This document shows positions 47,491-57,949 of a DNA stretch of 64,000 nt, in pieces (the stretch's first letter is position 1; every line of letters starts with the position of its first letter). A program made the position numbers and the translations under genes. The stretch is from Rhodosporidiobolus odoratus (lineage: Eukaryota > Basidiomycota > Microbotryomycetes > Sporidiobolales > Sporidiobolaceae), in NCBI GenBank assembly GCA_034387635.1, contig JAOANU010000004.1, positions 806,001-870,000 of the forward strand, given 5' to 3'. Under the pieces are notes generated by a model that worked only from the letters and a program-made list of their open reading frames with translations, was not told the origin of the DNA and did no database searches.

Positions 47491-49745
47491 TTGGCAGCAT
47501 CGAAAGAGAGCGAGGCGGAGCCGAAGCGGTAGGTTGAGAGGATTTCGAGACCGTGCGGGTCTGCGTCGACGAGGGCGAGGATTGGCGTTCTGCATGATGC
47601 GTGAGGTAGTAGGTGAGTACCATATCCCAGTCGAGACCGCGTCGAGGGAAAGCGGATTACGAAGGAAGTTCATCCGCGAGTCGCTTGACCAGCTCGCGAG
47701 TCGCCAAGTCTGGGTAGCCTTTCCCGGTCAGGAGTACGCCGTGACCGATGGATGGGTCTTCTAGGAGCTCGCTACTCGCAAGCGTGCTGAAGACCGCCTG
47801 CGAGAGAGAGAGAGACGAATCAGACGAGTCGAGCATTGGGAAGAAACGGATTTACCTCCTTCTCAACCACCAATACCCATTTCACCTCATCGAGGCGTAC
47901 TTGCTCGATACATTGAGAGGGAGGGATGAGTACCCCTTGACCGTCTCCTCTCAACTCCTTACCTTCGGTAGTGACGATTGTAAGCGAGCCGGCAAAAAGG
48001 CCCTTTGCGGCTGCAACGACGTTGAGATCGCTTCGGCGGACTTGCAGAGTGGCCGCGATGTCCTCGACGATCTGAGAAAGTCCATCAGCAGCGAGGGCGA
48101 GCGAGAAGCAGGGCAGAGCGTACAGCATCGACCGTCGATTGCTTGGAAAACAGAGCTACGTCTCGGTAGAAAAGGTCACGCTTGGTCGTGACGATGCGAT
48201 TGTCAAGGCCGTCAAGGATGAGCTCCACTACCCTAAGTAAGCACGCTGAAGCAAAGACGTAAGCTTGGCACACTGTCGGGATACAAAGACCGTACCAAGT
48301 TCCCGCCCACCCAGGCGGATATCTGCGCCTTGACCACATTTGCGAGGAAACAGGATCGAATGAAGCCGGGGAGCGCCAGTGTCCCCTTCGTCACGGCTGT
48401 ATATCGGAATGTGAGCTCGTCCAGATGGAACAATGCAGGCGACGGCGTACCGGCTGCGCTTGACAAGCTTGACTTTGAGCTGCTGCCAGCGTGGCGGCCG
48501 AGCGACATCTTCTGGCCGAGACTCGTCGTTTCGAGGTGGCACCACGTTGTCCACGACTTGAACTAGTACGGCCAGGGCGAGCTTGCGGAGTGAGCCAATG
48601 ATTGCGAGACTGCGTGAATGAGAGTGAGTCCGTCTGAAAAGAAGGAAAGACAGCCATATCTACCGCTTCTCCTCGGCTGTGAGGGCTTCGCCCGTCGCAA
48701 AAGACAGAGCAGGAATCGGCTCGAGCTGGTAGTACTGACGTTCAGCTTTTCTGTCCTTGTTGGGCCGGGCTCCGTTCTTGCCACTCGTTCGCTCGGACGC
48801 CTTCTGCTCGACATCGCGCCGTAAAGATTCGACTCGAGCAGCTAGAGGAGTGGCCGCAAGGGCAGAAGCTGGTTGTGCAGGCGAAGGCCGAGCCACCGAC
48901 TTCGCGGGAGGAAGAGGAGGCGTGTCAGCGCCTTTGTAGCCGAAGAAAGCGTCCATCTCAGCTTGGGTAGGGCTCATGGGCCGTGACTTCGAAGTGAGTT
49001 CAAAGGCCGAAGCTGGTTCAATTGGAGAAGGCTCTGATACGGCGGCAAGAGAATCGGTAAGTGTCAAGTCGAGCGAGAGACGTCGGCGTTTCGGGCTACC
49101 AGGCAGCATGGACGGACTAGGGGCGTCGTCGAAAGGAGTATGGCGGATCAGCTGCAAGGGCTCAATGCTTCCGGCTACGAGGGGAGATCGCAGATTGGTT
49201 GAAGATGGTCCGCAAAGCCGGTCTTGCTCGTGAGCGGACGCCTTCAGCGAGCTTTGCAAGTCGACCCCTTCTTCGTATGTGTCGACTTCGCGGATCTGAG
49301 CGCGCCGAGAGGTGGAGCAGGCGGGTGCAGCTGCTGCGTCGAGGTCGAGGGGAGGGAGAGTTGCCAGTTCGCTGGACGCCGTCGAAGCACTCGAGGGCGA
49401 CGAGAAGCTCAGCTCCGGAAGGTCATCTTGCTCGTCGTAGTCACACATGTCCAGCAACTCTTCATCTTGCTCCACTTCGCCCTCATACATCTCAGCGTCC
49501 TCTTCGAAGCGCGAATCTGCGCCATCGCCGACATCGCTGAACATGCGCCACGACGAAGAGTCGTCGTCGACCTTTGCTTCGTCCACCAAGCTGAGTACGC
49601 TGCCCGCTGAGGAGATTGCGGTCGAAGCGGGTCCCGGTGAGGTGGGCAAGTGGGGTGGACCTCCGCGTCGAGCATCAGGGCGAGGGAAGGACGTGGGCTG
49701 GGCTGGAATGTGTTGCGACCAGTCAAATAGGGTGTCTGTATCCAT
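47080..49745 (-). CDS. SPO11: SPO11, meiotic topoisomerase VI A-like DNA-cleaving protein
   Basis: Seven exons on the minus strand (49745-48664, 48609-48296, 48245-48124, 48071-47856, 47797-47661, 47589-47338, 47278-47080) give about 773 aa. Spo11 makes the double-strand breaks that start meiotic recombination. The winged-helix domain has NRIVTTKRDLFYRDVALF with the candidate DNA-attacking Tyr about 492. The Toprim fold has its Glu in VVEKE (about 576) and the metal-binding pair in ALVDADPHG (632/634), then LTGKGYPDLATRELV and a C-terminal KAEIQILSS. Family members are usually near 400 aa. Here about 360 residues precede the conserved core; they are acidic and Ser/Pro-rich with an SPKRRRLSLD nuclear-signal-like stretch. 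It shares a 126-bp promoter with epoxide hydrolase copy 2. Confidence 0.88.
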
Positions 49746-49871
49746 GACTAGGTGACTTGGTGCGAGATTGCTGTGTGTCAGGAGGTCAAAGATCCGGCGA
49801 CCTTCTTGGTCTCTCTTTCCTCCGTCCCTTCTCGCCTTTCGCCAAACCCACCTCCCCATCAGCTTCCAGAG
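49746..49871. promoter_or_regulatory. Very short divergent promoter, SPO11 and epoxide hydrolase copy 2
   Basis: Only 126 bp separate the two start codons. No TATA box was seen. The hydrolase side is pyrimidine-rich. Either the two genes share control elements or one promoter lies within the other gene. Confidence 0.5.
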
Positions 49872-51769
49872 ATGGACACAATGCCTCAGCGCACTCTCCA
49901 GCTCGAGCGCTTACGCCCCGGCTTCTCCGACGACCAACTCGCTTCCCTCAAAACCGATCTCAACAACGCCAAACTGCCCAAAGCCACCTATGCCTCCAAG
50001 CAGGAGAAGTACGGCATCACTCACGAGTGGATGGAGAAGGCCCTTGACAGGTGGAAGAACGGTTTCGACTGGTCAGTCTTCTCTTCCACCTTTTTTTCTG
50101 CCTCCCCTTTCTTGCTCACCTCATCCTCTTTCCTTCCCCAGGAAGGCACACGAGGACAAGATCAACGCCGTAGACCACTACCTTACGACGATCGAGGATG
50201 GAGGGCACGAGTTCAAAGTGCGTCTGCCATCAAGAGGGAGACGCTCGAAAAAGCGAAATCGGCGAAAGTCATCGCGCTGACTCCAAGCGCTGCTCCGCAG
50301 ATCCACTTCATCTACCACAAGTCCAAAGATCCCAACGCCGTTCCGCTCCTCCTTCTCCATGGCTGGCCGGTTCGTCCAGCAGCATTTCCTTGGCTTTTCT
50401 GCTGTCTTAATCTGAACCTGCTTTCCTCCACACAGGGTTCGGCCTTCGAATTCATCGAATCTGTCAAGATCTTGCGCGATAGCTCCGAGCCCTCGTTCCA
50501 CCTCATCGTTCCTATGCTTCCCGGCTATGGCTGGAGCAGCCCGACTCCTCTGGACCGATTCTTCTCCCTCAAGGACGGTGCAAGACTTCTGGACAAGCTC
50601 ATGGTTGGACTTGGATACGGCGATGGTTACGCAGTCCAGGTGCGTACCGACTGAGCAGGTATTGAGTACCTCAATGGCTGACTTCCGCCATTGACGACTT
50701 GCCTTTTCCCCTCTTTCTGCTTTGCCGCATCTTGCTCAACTCTCCAGGGTGGGGACCTCGGCTCCGGTCTCGCCCGGTTCCTTGCAGTCAACCATGCCGC
50801 TTGCAAGACCATCCATGTGAACTAGTACGTCTACTTCCGATCTGTGCCACCCTTGCTTTTCCTGATCCTTGCTTCTACAGCATGCCGGCTCCGCGCACGT
50901 TGCCACCCGTCGACGACCCCAAGCGAGCTAGTCTCTCGGAACGTGAGGAGAAGGATCTTCAGCGGGGCGAGGACTGGGTCAAGCTCGGAAAGGCTTATGG
51001 CTACATGCAAGCGACGAGGCCTGGTACTACGGGTGCGTTTCCTACTCTCCACTCCTCACTTGCTTTCGGTCGACCCCGCACAGTACGACGCTCTCACCCG
51101 TCTGCAGACGATGTCGATGGCGTAGAACCTGAGCCCGTCAACAGGGCGTGATGCTGACCTCCGGCGGTGCAGGTATCGTCGTTGGTAGTTCGCCTGTCGC
51201 GCTCTTGGCTTGGAGTACGTCCTTACCCAATCTTCACGAGCAAGCGAGCACAGGCGGGCTAATTGTCGCCGCGCCCTATCGCAGTTGGCGAGAAACTCCT
51301 CGACTGGGTAGAAGTTCCCTTCCCGCTCGATGACTTGCTTGCGATTGCGACTGTATGGTGGATCCGCGAATCCTTCGCGACATCGATCTGGGCTTATCCA
51401 GGTGCATCACTCTTGTCCGATCATCAGCTGCCCGCTTCTTGGCTAATCGGTCTTTCCTTGCAGACACTCTTGACACGGGGATGTCTCACACGCACACGAC
51501 GCCCGAGCACCATCTTGACAAGCCCTTTGGCTTCAGTGCGTATCCGAAGGAGCTGTCCGTCATGCCCGAGGCTTGGGCGAAGGAGACTGGCAACATGGTT
51601 TTCTATCGGCAGCACGAAAAGGTGCGAGTTTATGTCCATTCTTTTCTTCGGTCTCTCCCACCAGCGCTTGCTTCTCTTTTGTAAGCAGGGAGGTCACTTC
51701 CCCTCGGTCGAGGTTACGGGCGAGTTCGTGCAGGACATCAAAGATTGGATCAAGGTTGCCTGGAAGTAG
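49872..51769 (+). CDS. Epoxide hydrolase, copy 2
   Basis: Ten exons (49872-50071, 50142-50217, 50301-50369, 50436-50639, 50748-50824, 50881-51032, 51173-51214, 51285-51401, 51464-51621, 51689-51769) give about 391 aa. It is the paralogue of the gene at 24229, with near-identical N-terminal residues (SDDQLASLKTDLNNAKLPKA). Motifs are HGWP, the nucleophile in QGGDLGSG (Asp about 186) and GGHFP (His about 368). The reaction is epoxide to vicinal diol. It has one extra phase-0 intron (50640-50747) exactly before GGD. Exons 4+5 (204+77 nt) equal the single 281-nt exon of copy 1. The C-terminal half differs more (DTLDTGMSHTHTTPEHHLD), which suggests a different substrate range. It is divergent from SPO11. 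Confidence 0.88.
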
Positions 51770-52699
51770 ACGTAGACGAAGGCCCACTACTGATAGGAAG
51801 GAATGTACAAGATCTTCAGTGACCAGACCTCCCACTACTTTGCTCACCCGTTGAGACCTGGAGCAAAAACGGTCTGAACTGTTGCAAGGAAGGCAGGATC
51901 AACTTTCTGCTCCCGCAAAGTCAGCCAGGCCTTCACGTGCTGGTCGGATTGGGTGCTGCTCAGACACTGCGATTCCGTCGCTAGGCAGTTCAGTGAGGCT
52001 GCTGACAGAAGCGGTGAGATTAGCCCGTTGTCGCAGAGAAGGGGCGGCGAAGGGAAAGACCAGGCGAGCGTACCCGTAGAACGACACTGACTCCAGCGAG
52101 GAAGGCGATACTCCGCACCGGGTATTCTTCTGCGCAGCCACCTTTGAATAGACATACCGCCACGACAACCAAGACGGGACAGAAACGAAAGAGCCAGCGC
52201 GACCCGCCGAGAGCAGACTTGCAGCTGTCTCTGACACAACGACATCCGCATGACATTCATAACAGAATTCCGACCAGCTGGGACGCCGCGAAGCTAGGTA
52301 TACAGAACCACGGCAAGTATGCACACGATCAACCGCTCGGCCATGGAGGAGACGGCGATGCGACGGCGAAACCAGGTGCGCTCGGTTCGTGGCACATATC
52401 CATGTGCTGTTCTCAGCCCCGTACTGCACCAGCCAACCCGCGAACCCTTTTACTGAGCGGGATGAGTTTGGGTTGACAATCATGAGTGGAGGGCGAGACG
52501 ACGAGGCGGGCATTCTGCGGGCATTGAGGGGACTGAGTATCTGTATAGCGACGATGTTAGCTGGGCAGGTCAAGCCAAGATTGAAGGCGTCAGAGCCAAG
52601 ATGAGTGCTGGAAGCTCGGGGAAGCCAGGGCTTCAAAGCGGGACGGTCGGCCACACTTTGCCTTTTTTTTTCCCCGCCACCTCCCTTTTCCCTCTAACG
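51770..52699. other. Intergenic region with gene remnant, upstream of invertase
   Basis: About 930 bp including the weak minus-strand coding signal listed separately (51844-52513) and the invertase promoter. A T run (TTTTTTTTT) lies near 52664-52672, shortly before the invertase start. Confidence 0.4.
51844..52513 (-). pseudogene. Possible Asp/Glu (hydantoin) racemase-like remnant
   Basis: A minus-strand start at 52513 gives MPASSSRPPLMIVNPNSSRS followed by a GTAAAA donor. The LMIVNPNSS element matches the N-terminus of hydantoin racemase/Dcg1-like proteins. Downstream, frames remain open and end with a protein-like tail (KVDPAFLATVQTVFAPGLNG, stop at 51844), but I could not join them through the expected catalytic-Cys motifs. 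It may be a decayed gene, a badly modelled small gene, or chance. Confidence 0.3.
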
Positions 52700-54709
52700 A
52701 TGCGGGTCCATCTCTTGCCCGCGCTTGCTTGCGCCGCTTCCTGCGCTTCTGCAGCTGCCATCGCTGGTCGACAGGCCAATGCCGACGTTGACACACACTC
52801 ATCGACCGAAGCGGCGGCTACGACCCCCACCTCGACTGTCACGCCCGGTACCGTCGTACAAGGCGACTATTCTGGCCCACTCAGACCGCAGGTCCACTTT
52901 TCCCCGCCCAAGGGTGCGCCATCCTCTTCCCCCACTCTGTGCAATTCCCCGAGCTGACTTCTGCCTTTTCTACCCGCCCTCTCGCCCATCCTTGCTTTCT
53001 CGCCGTACCTGCTTGCCGTACACTGTACCCGCAGCTTGGGCCAACGACCCCTCTGTGCTCAAGGATACCAACGGGACGTGGCATCTGTACTACCAATGTG
53101 AGCCCCTGCTTTTTTTTCCTCTTCTCCCCTCTGTACTGCATAGCTTACCACGTTTTCTCGCAGACAATCCAACTGCAGTTGTTGCTGGTAACCAGCACTG
53201 GGGTCATGCCACCTCGGACGACCTCTACCACTGGAAGAACCAGCCCATCGCCCTCTTCCCGCCCGACATTACTTCCGGCATCTTCACCGGTTCCCTCGTC
53301 CTCGACCCCAACAACACGTCCGGCTTCTTCTCGAACGCCACGGAGGGTGTAGACAACGTTGTCGCGCTCTACACCCTCAACACGCCTGAGAAGCAGGTTC
53401 AGAACCTTGCCTACTCGCTCGACGGAGGCTACACCTTTGATAACTACGAGGGCAACCCCGTCATTGATAGCAATACGACGCAATTTCGAGACCCTAAAGT
53501 CATGTGGCACGCCGAGACTGAGCGTTGGGTGATGGTCGTCGCCTACCCCCAAGAGTACACCGTCGCGTTTTACACCTCGACAGACCTCAGGGAGTGGCAA
53601 CGTGTTTCCAACTTTTCGCACGCTGGCTTGTGCGCTCGTCTACCTTTCCCGCTTTCCATGAGTTTGCTGATAATTCGATCTTTTCCTCCCTTTGCTCCCT
53701 TCTCTTCCTCCCTTTTCTTCTTCCCTGCTCGCACTCACAGCCTCGGCCTGCAGTACGAATGCCCAAATTTTGTCGAGCTCCCGGTCAAAGGCACAGACGA
53801 GATGCGCTGGGTGCTGTTCATCAGTATCAACCCGGGGGCGCCGCAAGGCGGCTCTGCCGGTCAGTACTTCATCGGCGACTTCGACGGCACGACTTTCACG
53901 GCACAGGATGCCGCGGCGCGCTTGGCAAACTTCGGCAAGGACCAGTATGCCGATAAATGGTTCTACGGCGCGGAAGAGCCGATCTCTATCGGTTGGTAAG
54001 ATATCTTTTCTTTCCGGCTCCCTCTGCGGCCTCTGACCTTTGCCTCTGCCTTGTCCACAGGGCCGGTAACTGGCAGTACACCCAACAATCGCCTACGGCT
54101 GCCGAGGGCTGGCGCTCCGCCTTCACCCTACCTCGCCAGAATTTCCTCGTGAACGCGACCCGCGTTGGCCTCGTTCTCGGCTCAATTCCCTACCAGCTTG
54201 ACACCGTCCGCGGCTCCTCACTCCTCGATGGTGGCGCAGAGACTACCTCCGTGGCCAACCAGAGCGTCAGCATCGACTATTCCTCCCTTGATTCCGGCGC
54301 TGTTGCCTTCTCTCTCGACATCGCCCTCCCGACGAATGTCACCATCCCTGCCACTGCCACCCTCAACCTTACTTTCACCTCTTCCGCAACCAACGAGTCT
54401 CTCTCGGCGGGCTACTTCTTTGGCAATGGCGACGGTGGCTTCGCGTGGATCGACCGCGGCAAGACGAACGGTTTCGAGAACCCGTTCTTCACGGACAAGT
54501 TTTCGCAGGCGTCGGCGAGTCTCGCATACCGCATTGAAGGTGTCCTCGACCGCTCGCTGTTCGAGCTGTTCCTCGATGAGGGGGCTTTCTCCGCGACCGT
54601 CGACGTCTACCCGACGCAGCCGCTTGACACCCTCGTTGTTGGCAGCGCCGACATGCCCGAGGGCACGGAGGTAGAGTTGAAGGCTTGGGGTCTGAAGGGA
54701 ACGTGGTAA
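52700..54709 (+). CDS. Secreted invertase-like glycoside hydrolase family 32
   Basis: Five exons (52700-52913, 53035-53097, 53164-53629, 53741-53995, 54061-54709) give about 548 aa. [20 protein letters not shown] is a signal peptide. Enzymes of this family release fructose from sucrose or fructans outside the cell. The three acidic residues are present: the nucleophile in WANDPSV (Asp about 76), the transition-state stabiliser in FRDPKV (Asp about 202) and the acid/base in YECPNF (Glu about 254). The usual WMNDPNG is altered to WANDPSV. The C-terminal beta-sandwich has [13 protein letters not shown]. Many N-x-S/T sites suggest heavy glycosylation. Sucrose versus fructan preference cannot be told from the sequence. 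Confidence 0.92.
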
Positions 54710-55671
54710 GACGGAGAGGCAAGACGGAAAAGACGGCGGACCTTTCCAAGTACAGACTGGGTACGGTAGATTCCCTTAAGATGAAGGCTCCCTGTACAAA
54801 GTTGATTTATCACTATCAATGTTGGTGCGTGGAACCCATGTTTGATGGTGCTAGGCAAGACACGCCGGTATAAGCAAGAAACAGTTCATCTGCAAAAGTG
54901 CCCATCACAAGTGAAGTGCATGGCACGCGGTGAAGTTGTGGGCGGCAAAGAAATGAAGAGTGCTAGCTAGGCCACAGTCAGATAGTGTGTGTGCGCACTC
55001 TACGAGCAAGCTTGGGAGGTATGCCAATACAGGAACAACCTTCTGTCTTTGTATGCAGACAATGAGTAGACCACTCCTTGACAGGTTTGGCAAGCAAGGT
55101 GCTGCTCAGTGCCGAGCTACTTCCATACTTGGGCCGTTCACGAAGTCCGATGACAGTAAGAACGCTTTGCACGAAACACGGAGTTGAGAAGGTCAAGGCA
55201 GGGAGAAGCTGTCTTCTTTGTTGCAAGCCTCCTGCAGTAGCTGCCTTGAAGGATGAGGACAGCATTAATACAGACTGGACATGCTCCGCCAAACGCTTTA
55301 TCCCATGTCAACTTGTAGCTCACATACCAACTCTTGTATGCTTCCGCATCTTTCAGGTGTTGCCTTCCAGGTTCTGCTCCAAGCTCTGGGTGCTCACCTA
55401 TCCTTTGCTCAGCAGAGCTGCGCCTCTCCCTATTCAGGAATACACAGGCAGACAGAACAGATCAAACTTGGCATCCTCACAAAGTCAGCTTTATTGCGCA
55501 AACCCAACTAAATCGTGGTAATCAGAATCCCTGGCCTGAGGTATGAACCCACTGGTTTGGAACACCACCTGAACCGCTTCATAAGAGGGCACGAATGGGC
55601 GGAAAGGTTCATCGCGGCGGTACACACCGGTGAATTACTAAAGGTTCATCGCGGCGGTACACACCGGTGAA
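54710..55671. other. Gene-free stretch of visibly lower GC
   Basis: About 960 bp between convergent 3' ends. It is AT-richer than its surroundings, and short open frames on both strands lack domains. It ends in a 37-bp tandem duplication. It could be the remains of a mobile element, but no terminal repeats or transposase-like protein was seen. Confidence 0.4.
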
Positions 55672-55676
55672 TTACT
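55603..55676. repeat. 37-bp perfect tandem duplication
   Basis: The unit begins AAAGGTTCATCGCGGCGGTA and occurs twice head to tail (55603-55639 and 55640-55676) with no visible mismatch. The second copy contains the stop codon of the minus-strand gene ending at 55672. Confidence 0.9.
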
Positions 55677-56790
55677 GCGCTTGATCCGGATCGACTTGAT
55701 ATGTTGCATGCGGGCGGAATCGCACCTCCCACTGCCAGTCCCAGACAAAGCGACTGTGTGGGATGATTCTCTTGTACGTCCAGAGGTCTTGTAGTCCGGG
55801 GTTCGGGTTGCTCATGTTCTCTCCTACGTCGTATTTACCAAAAGTCTTGATGAGGATGCGCTCCGCATCAGAGGTTTCATTGCCTGCAGAATGAGTGTCA
55901 ATGCTGTTGCACATAGCGTGTGAAGGGGGAGCAATGGCGTGAGGGTCAATGGATGCAAAGGCAGGCTGCAGGTAGGATGTGATTTGTGAGGTACGGTAGG
56001 ACAGTAGAATCAATGTACCAGCCTGGATCCTCTTTTTGATAAAGTATGTGTGAATCTCCGTTCCGGCCTTCTTGAACTGGGGAAGCGCGGGGCAATGTTC
56101 ATGATAGGCAATCTTACCGAGACGGACTGTATGATCCAGAAATGGCTGTAGGATAAGATGCCCCTTTTGCGTCCATTCGATGTTGCTAGGCTCTGCGGAT
56201 CAAAGCAGTCGATATCAAGAAGGTAAACCTGGATGGAGATGGACGTACTGAAAGGGTAGACGCGGGTAGGTTCCTCTTCTGCCTGTTGGCTCTGTACCGA
56301 GGCGATCGGTCTGACCGCCCAAGTCAAAGACAGCGTATGATATGGGATGATGTGCTCTTTCTAGTACATAGCCTGGAGTAAGGAACTGATACCGATAAGC
56401 AGGCGGCACAAAACTGGGAAGAGGATTTTTTGGCGCTTGTTGATGGTGTCGGGCTCCATAGCGGCCAGCAGCGGGCAGTTGAGGTGCTCTCCAACTGTTT
56501 ACAGCAGCTTTTCAGTGAGATCCGATGTGTCCGAAGGTAGGCATTCTACGTACGCGTGATTGACGTCTGGAAAGTAGGCTTGATCTTGACTGCACAGCCC
56601 TCCATGTTGGCGGGGAAGCCCTCCCTCTCGAAGACGAGAAGCTCGGCCTTAGCAAGACCTGGAGAACTCAAGATGTAAAGGAGTCAGAGAGATGGACGAC
56701 ACGGAAGGGGAAAGGGGTGCAAAAAAGGTAATGTCTCGGGCAAGCAAAGTACGCACCGATGTCCTCTTTTGACATTTCAGGGAGGTCCAT
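55672..56790 (-). CDS. Orphan gene of unknown function
   Basis: On the minus strand, MDLPEMSKEDIG starts at 56790 and is followed by a GTGCGT donor. The next exon (LAKAELLVFEREGFPANMEG) leads through an intron to APQLPAAGRYGARHHQQ and RYQFLTPGYVLERAHHPISY. A last intron joins to SNIEWTQKGHLILQPFLDHT, and the final exon runs open to 55672 with WTYKRIIPHSRFVWDWQWEV. Exact joins between the second, third and fourth exons are uncertain. The codon pattern and long open final exon (over 120 codons) argue that it is coding. No domain was recognised; the Trp/Tyr/His-rich C-terminus is distinctive. It sits beside duplicated and lower-GC DNA. Confidence 0.5.
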
Positions 56791-57359
56791 AGTCACGAGT
56801 AGCACAAGCTGTAGTGTCGAGGGCCTGCAAGAGCACGACCTGAAGCTGGCTGATGCCTTTCGAAGGTCCGCTTCAGATGTGATCAGGTCACAAAGAGAAG
56901 CAATTGGTTCGCTCCGGATTCGGTCCGTCGCCGGCTACACCGCCTCATCTACTCTATCTCCGCCAAGGCACTATATGCGCGGTAGGAGCCGCTACGGACC
57001 ACGGGTCTGAGCAACTTCAGCTGACCTGTTGTTTGCGCTCCTCTCCGGCAGTCCTGTGACCGCCGGTATTCACAGCTCAATCACGGCAGCGGCACAGCCA
57101 AGCTGTGCAAAGCTACGTTTAAAGCTCCGGCGTGCGGGTCTGCACAGCCTGAAGTTTCGCTTGGGACTGCGAGTTGAGAAGGTCAGGGGAGGAGCAGAGT
57201 CGTTCTGCTGGCGCCTGTCTACCTGCTCACTACGCGTGAAATATAGGCGTATTGACCCCTATGTAAGCTCGGTACCGGAGGAAGAAACAGGAGGGACACA
57301 CGTGAGTGTTTGGTGAACGTTTCCAGTCACTCAATAGCGGGTTTGCGTCAAGGCGGCCA
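56791..57359. other. Gene-free stretch upstream of the orphan gene
   Basis: About 570 bp between the orphan gene start and the inverted duplication. Nothing was recognised beyond likely promoter sequence. Confidence 0.35.
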
Positions 57360-57786
57360 TGCCAAGTCGTCGAGCCTATCGAGGACCCCGCTGGTCAACT
57401 TGGCTCGAGAGAAAGGAGGTCGAGCCGGAAGAGTCACTCACCAAGGCGGATGGGACGAAAGCGTGGGCAATATTCAGGAGGGAGTGGTTACCAGACAAGC
57501 GGAGGTACGGTTTCCACCAGTGCTTCTCCCCCATGTTGAGCTGTTTGCGGCAGGCGAGGTATCGAGTATATGCTCCACCTCGGACGTAAAGCTGAGATTC
57601 AGATTTTCTTCGTTGGCGCGTCCATCTCAACCTCGGGGTAAGGCTTTAAGCAGCTCGCAACGTGGGTCCCGCCTCATCGACTATGTCAGAACCAACGTCA
57701 GGATGACTGTAGGGTTTGTGAGGACAGGAATATTGTCAACACATCAAGATGAGCCAGGGGCCGAGTGGAACAGCTCTTTTTCTTGA
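57360..57786 (+). pseudogene. SPO11 3' fragment, decayed
   Basis: On the plus strand this resembles SPO11 exons 6-7. Segments equivalent to LTKADKTKA, REWLPEEWRYG and GSRLVDYVGSKIRMAVG appear as LTKADGTKA, REWLPDKRRYG and GSRLIDYVRTNVRMTVG, but in shifted frames with many substitutions. The catalytic parts of SPO11 are absent. It cannot make a working protein. Confidence 0.8.
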
Positions 57787-57949
57787 GTCAACTGTTGCCC
57801 AAGAATGGACTGAAAGGGAAGTAGGAACAACGATATGATTTTGGTATTCAACTGTACGCTATTAAGCAAGAAAGAGGGAGCAAATGGCAAGAAGAGCTAG
57901 GCAAAGAAAGAAGAAACATGTCCCACCCGACCAACGCATCATTCACCGA

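Noticed and set aside
52144..52476. Plus-strand open frame upstream of invertase
   Set aside because: No domain, and it overlaps the more suggestive minus-strand racemase-like signal.
54710..55671. Possible LTR retrotransposon remnant
   Set aside because: No terminal repeats, primer site or polymerase-like frame could be seen; only lower GC supports the idea.
55603..55676. Tandem 37-bp units considered as a CRISPR-like or site-specific integration array
   Set aside because: Only two units, no spacers, eukaryotic context; a plain tandem duplication explains it.
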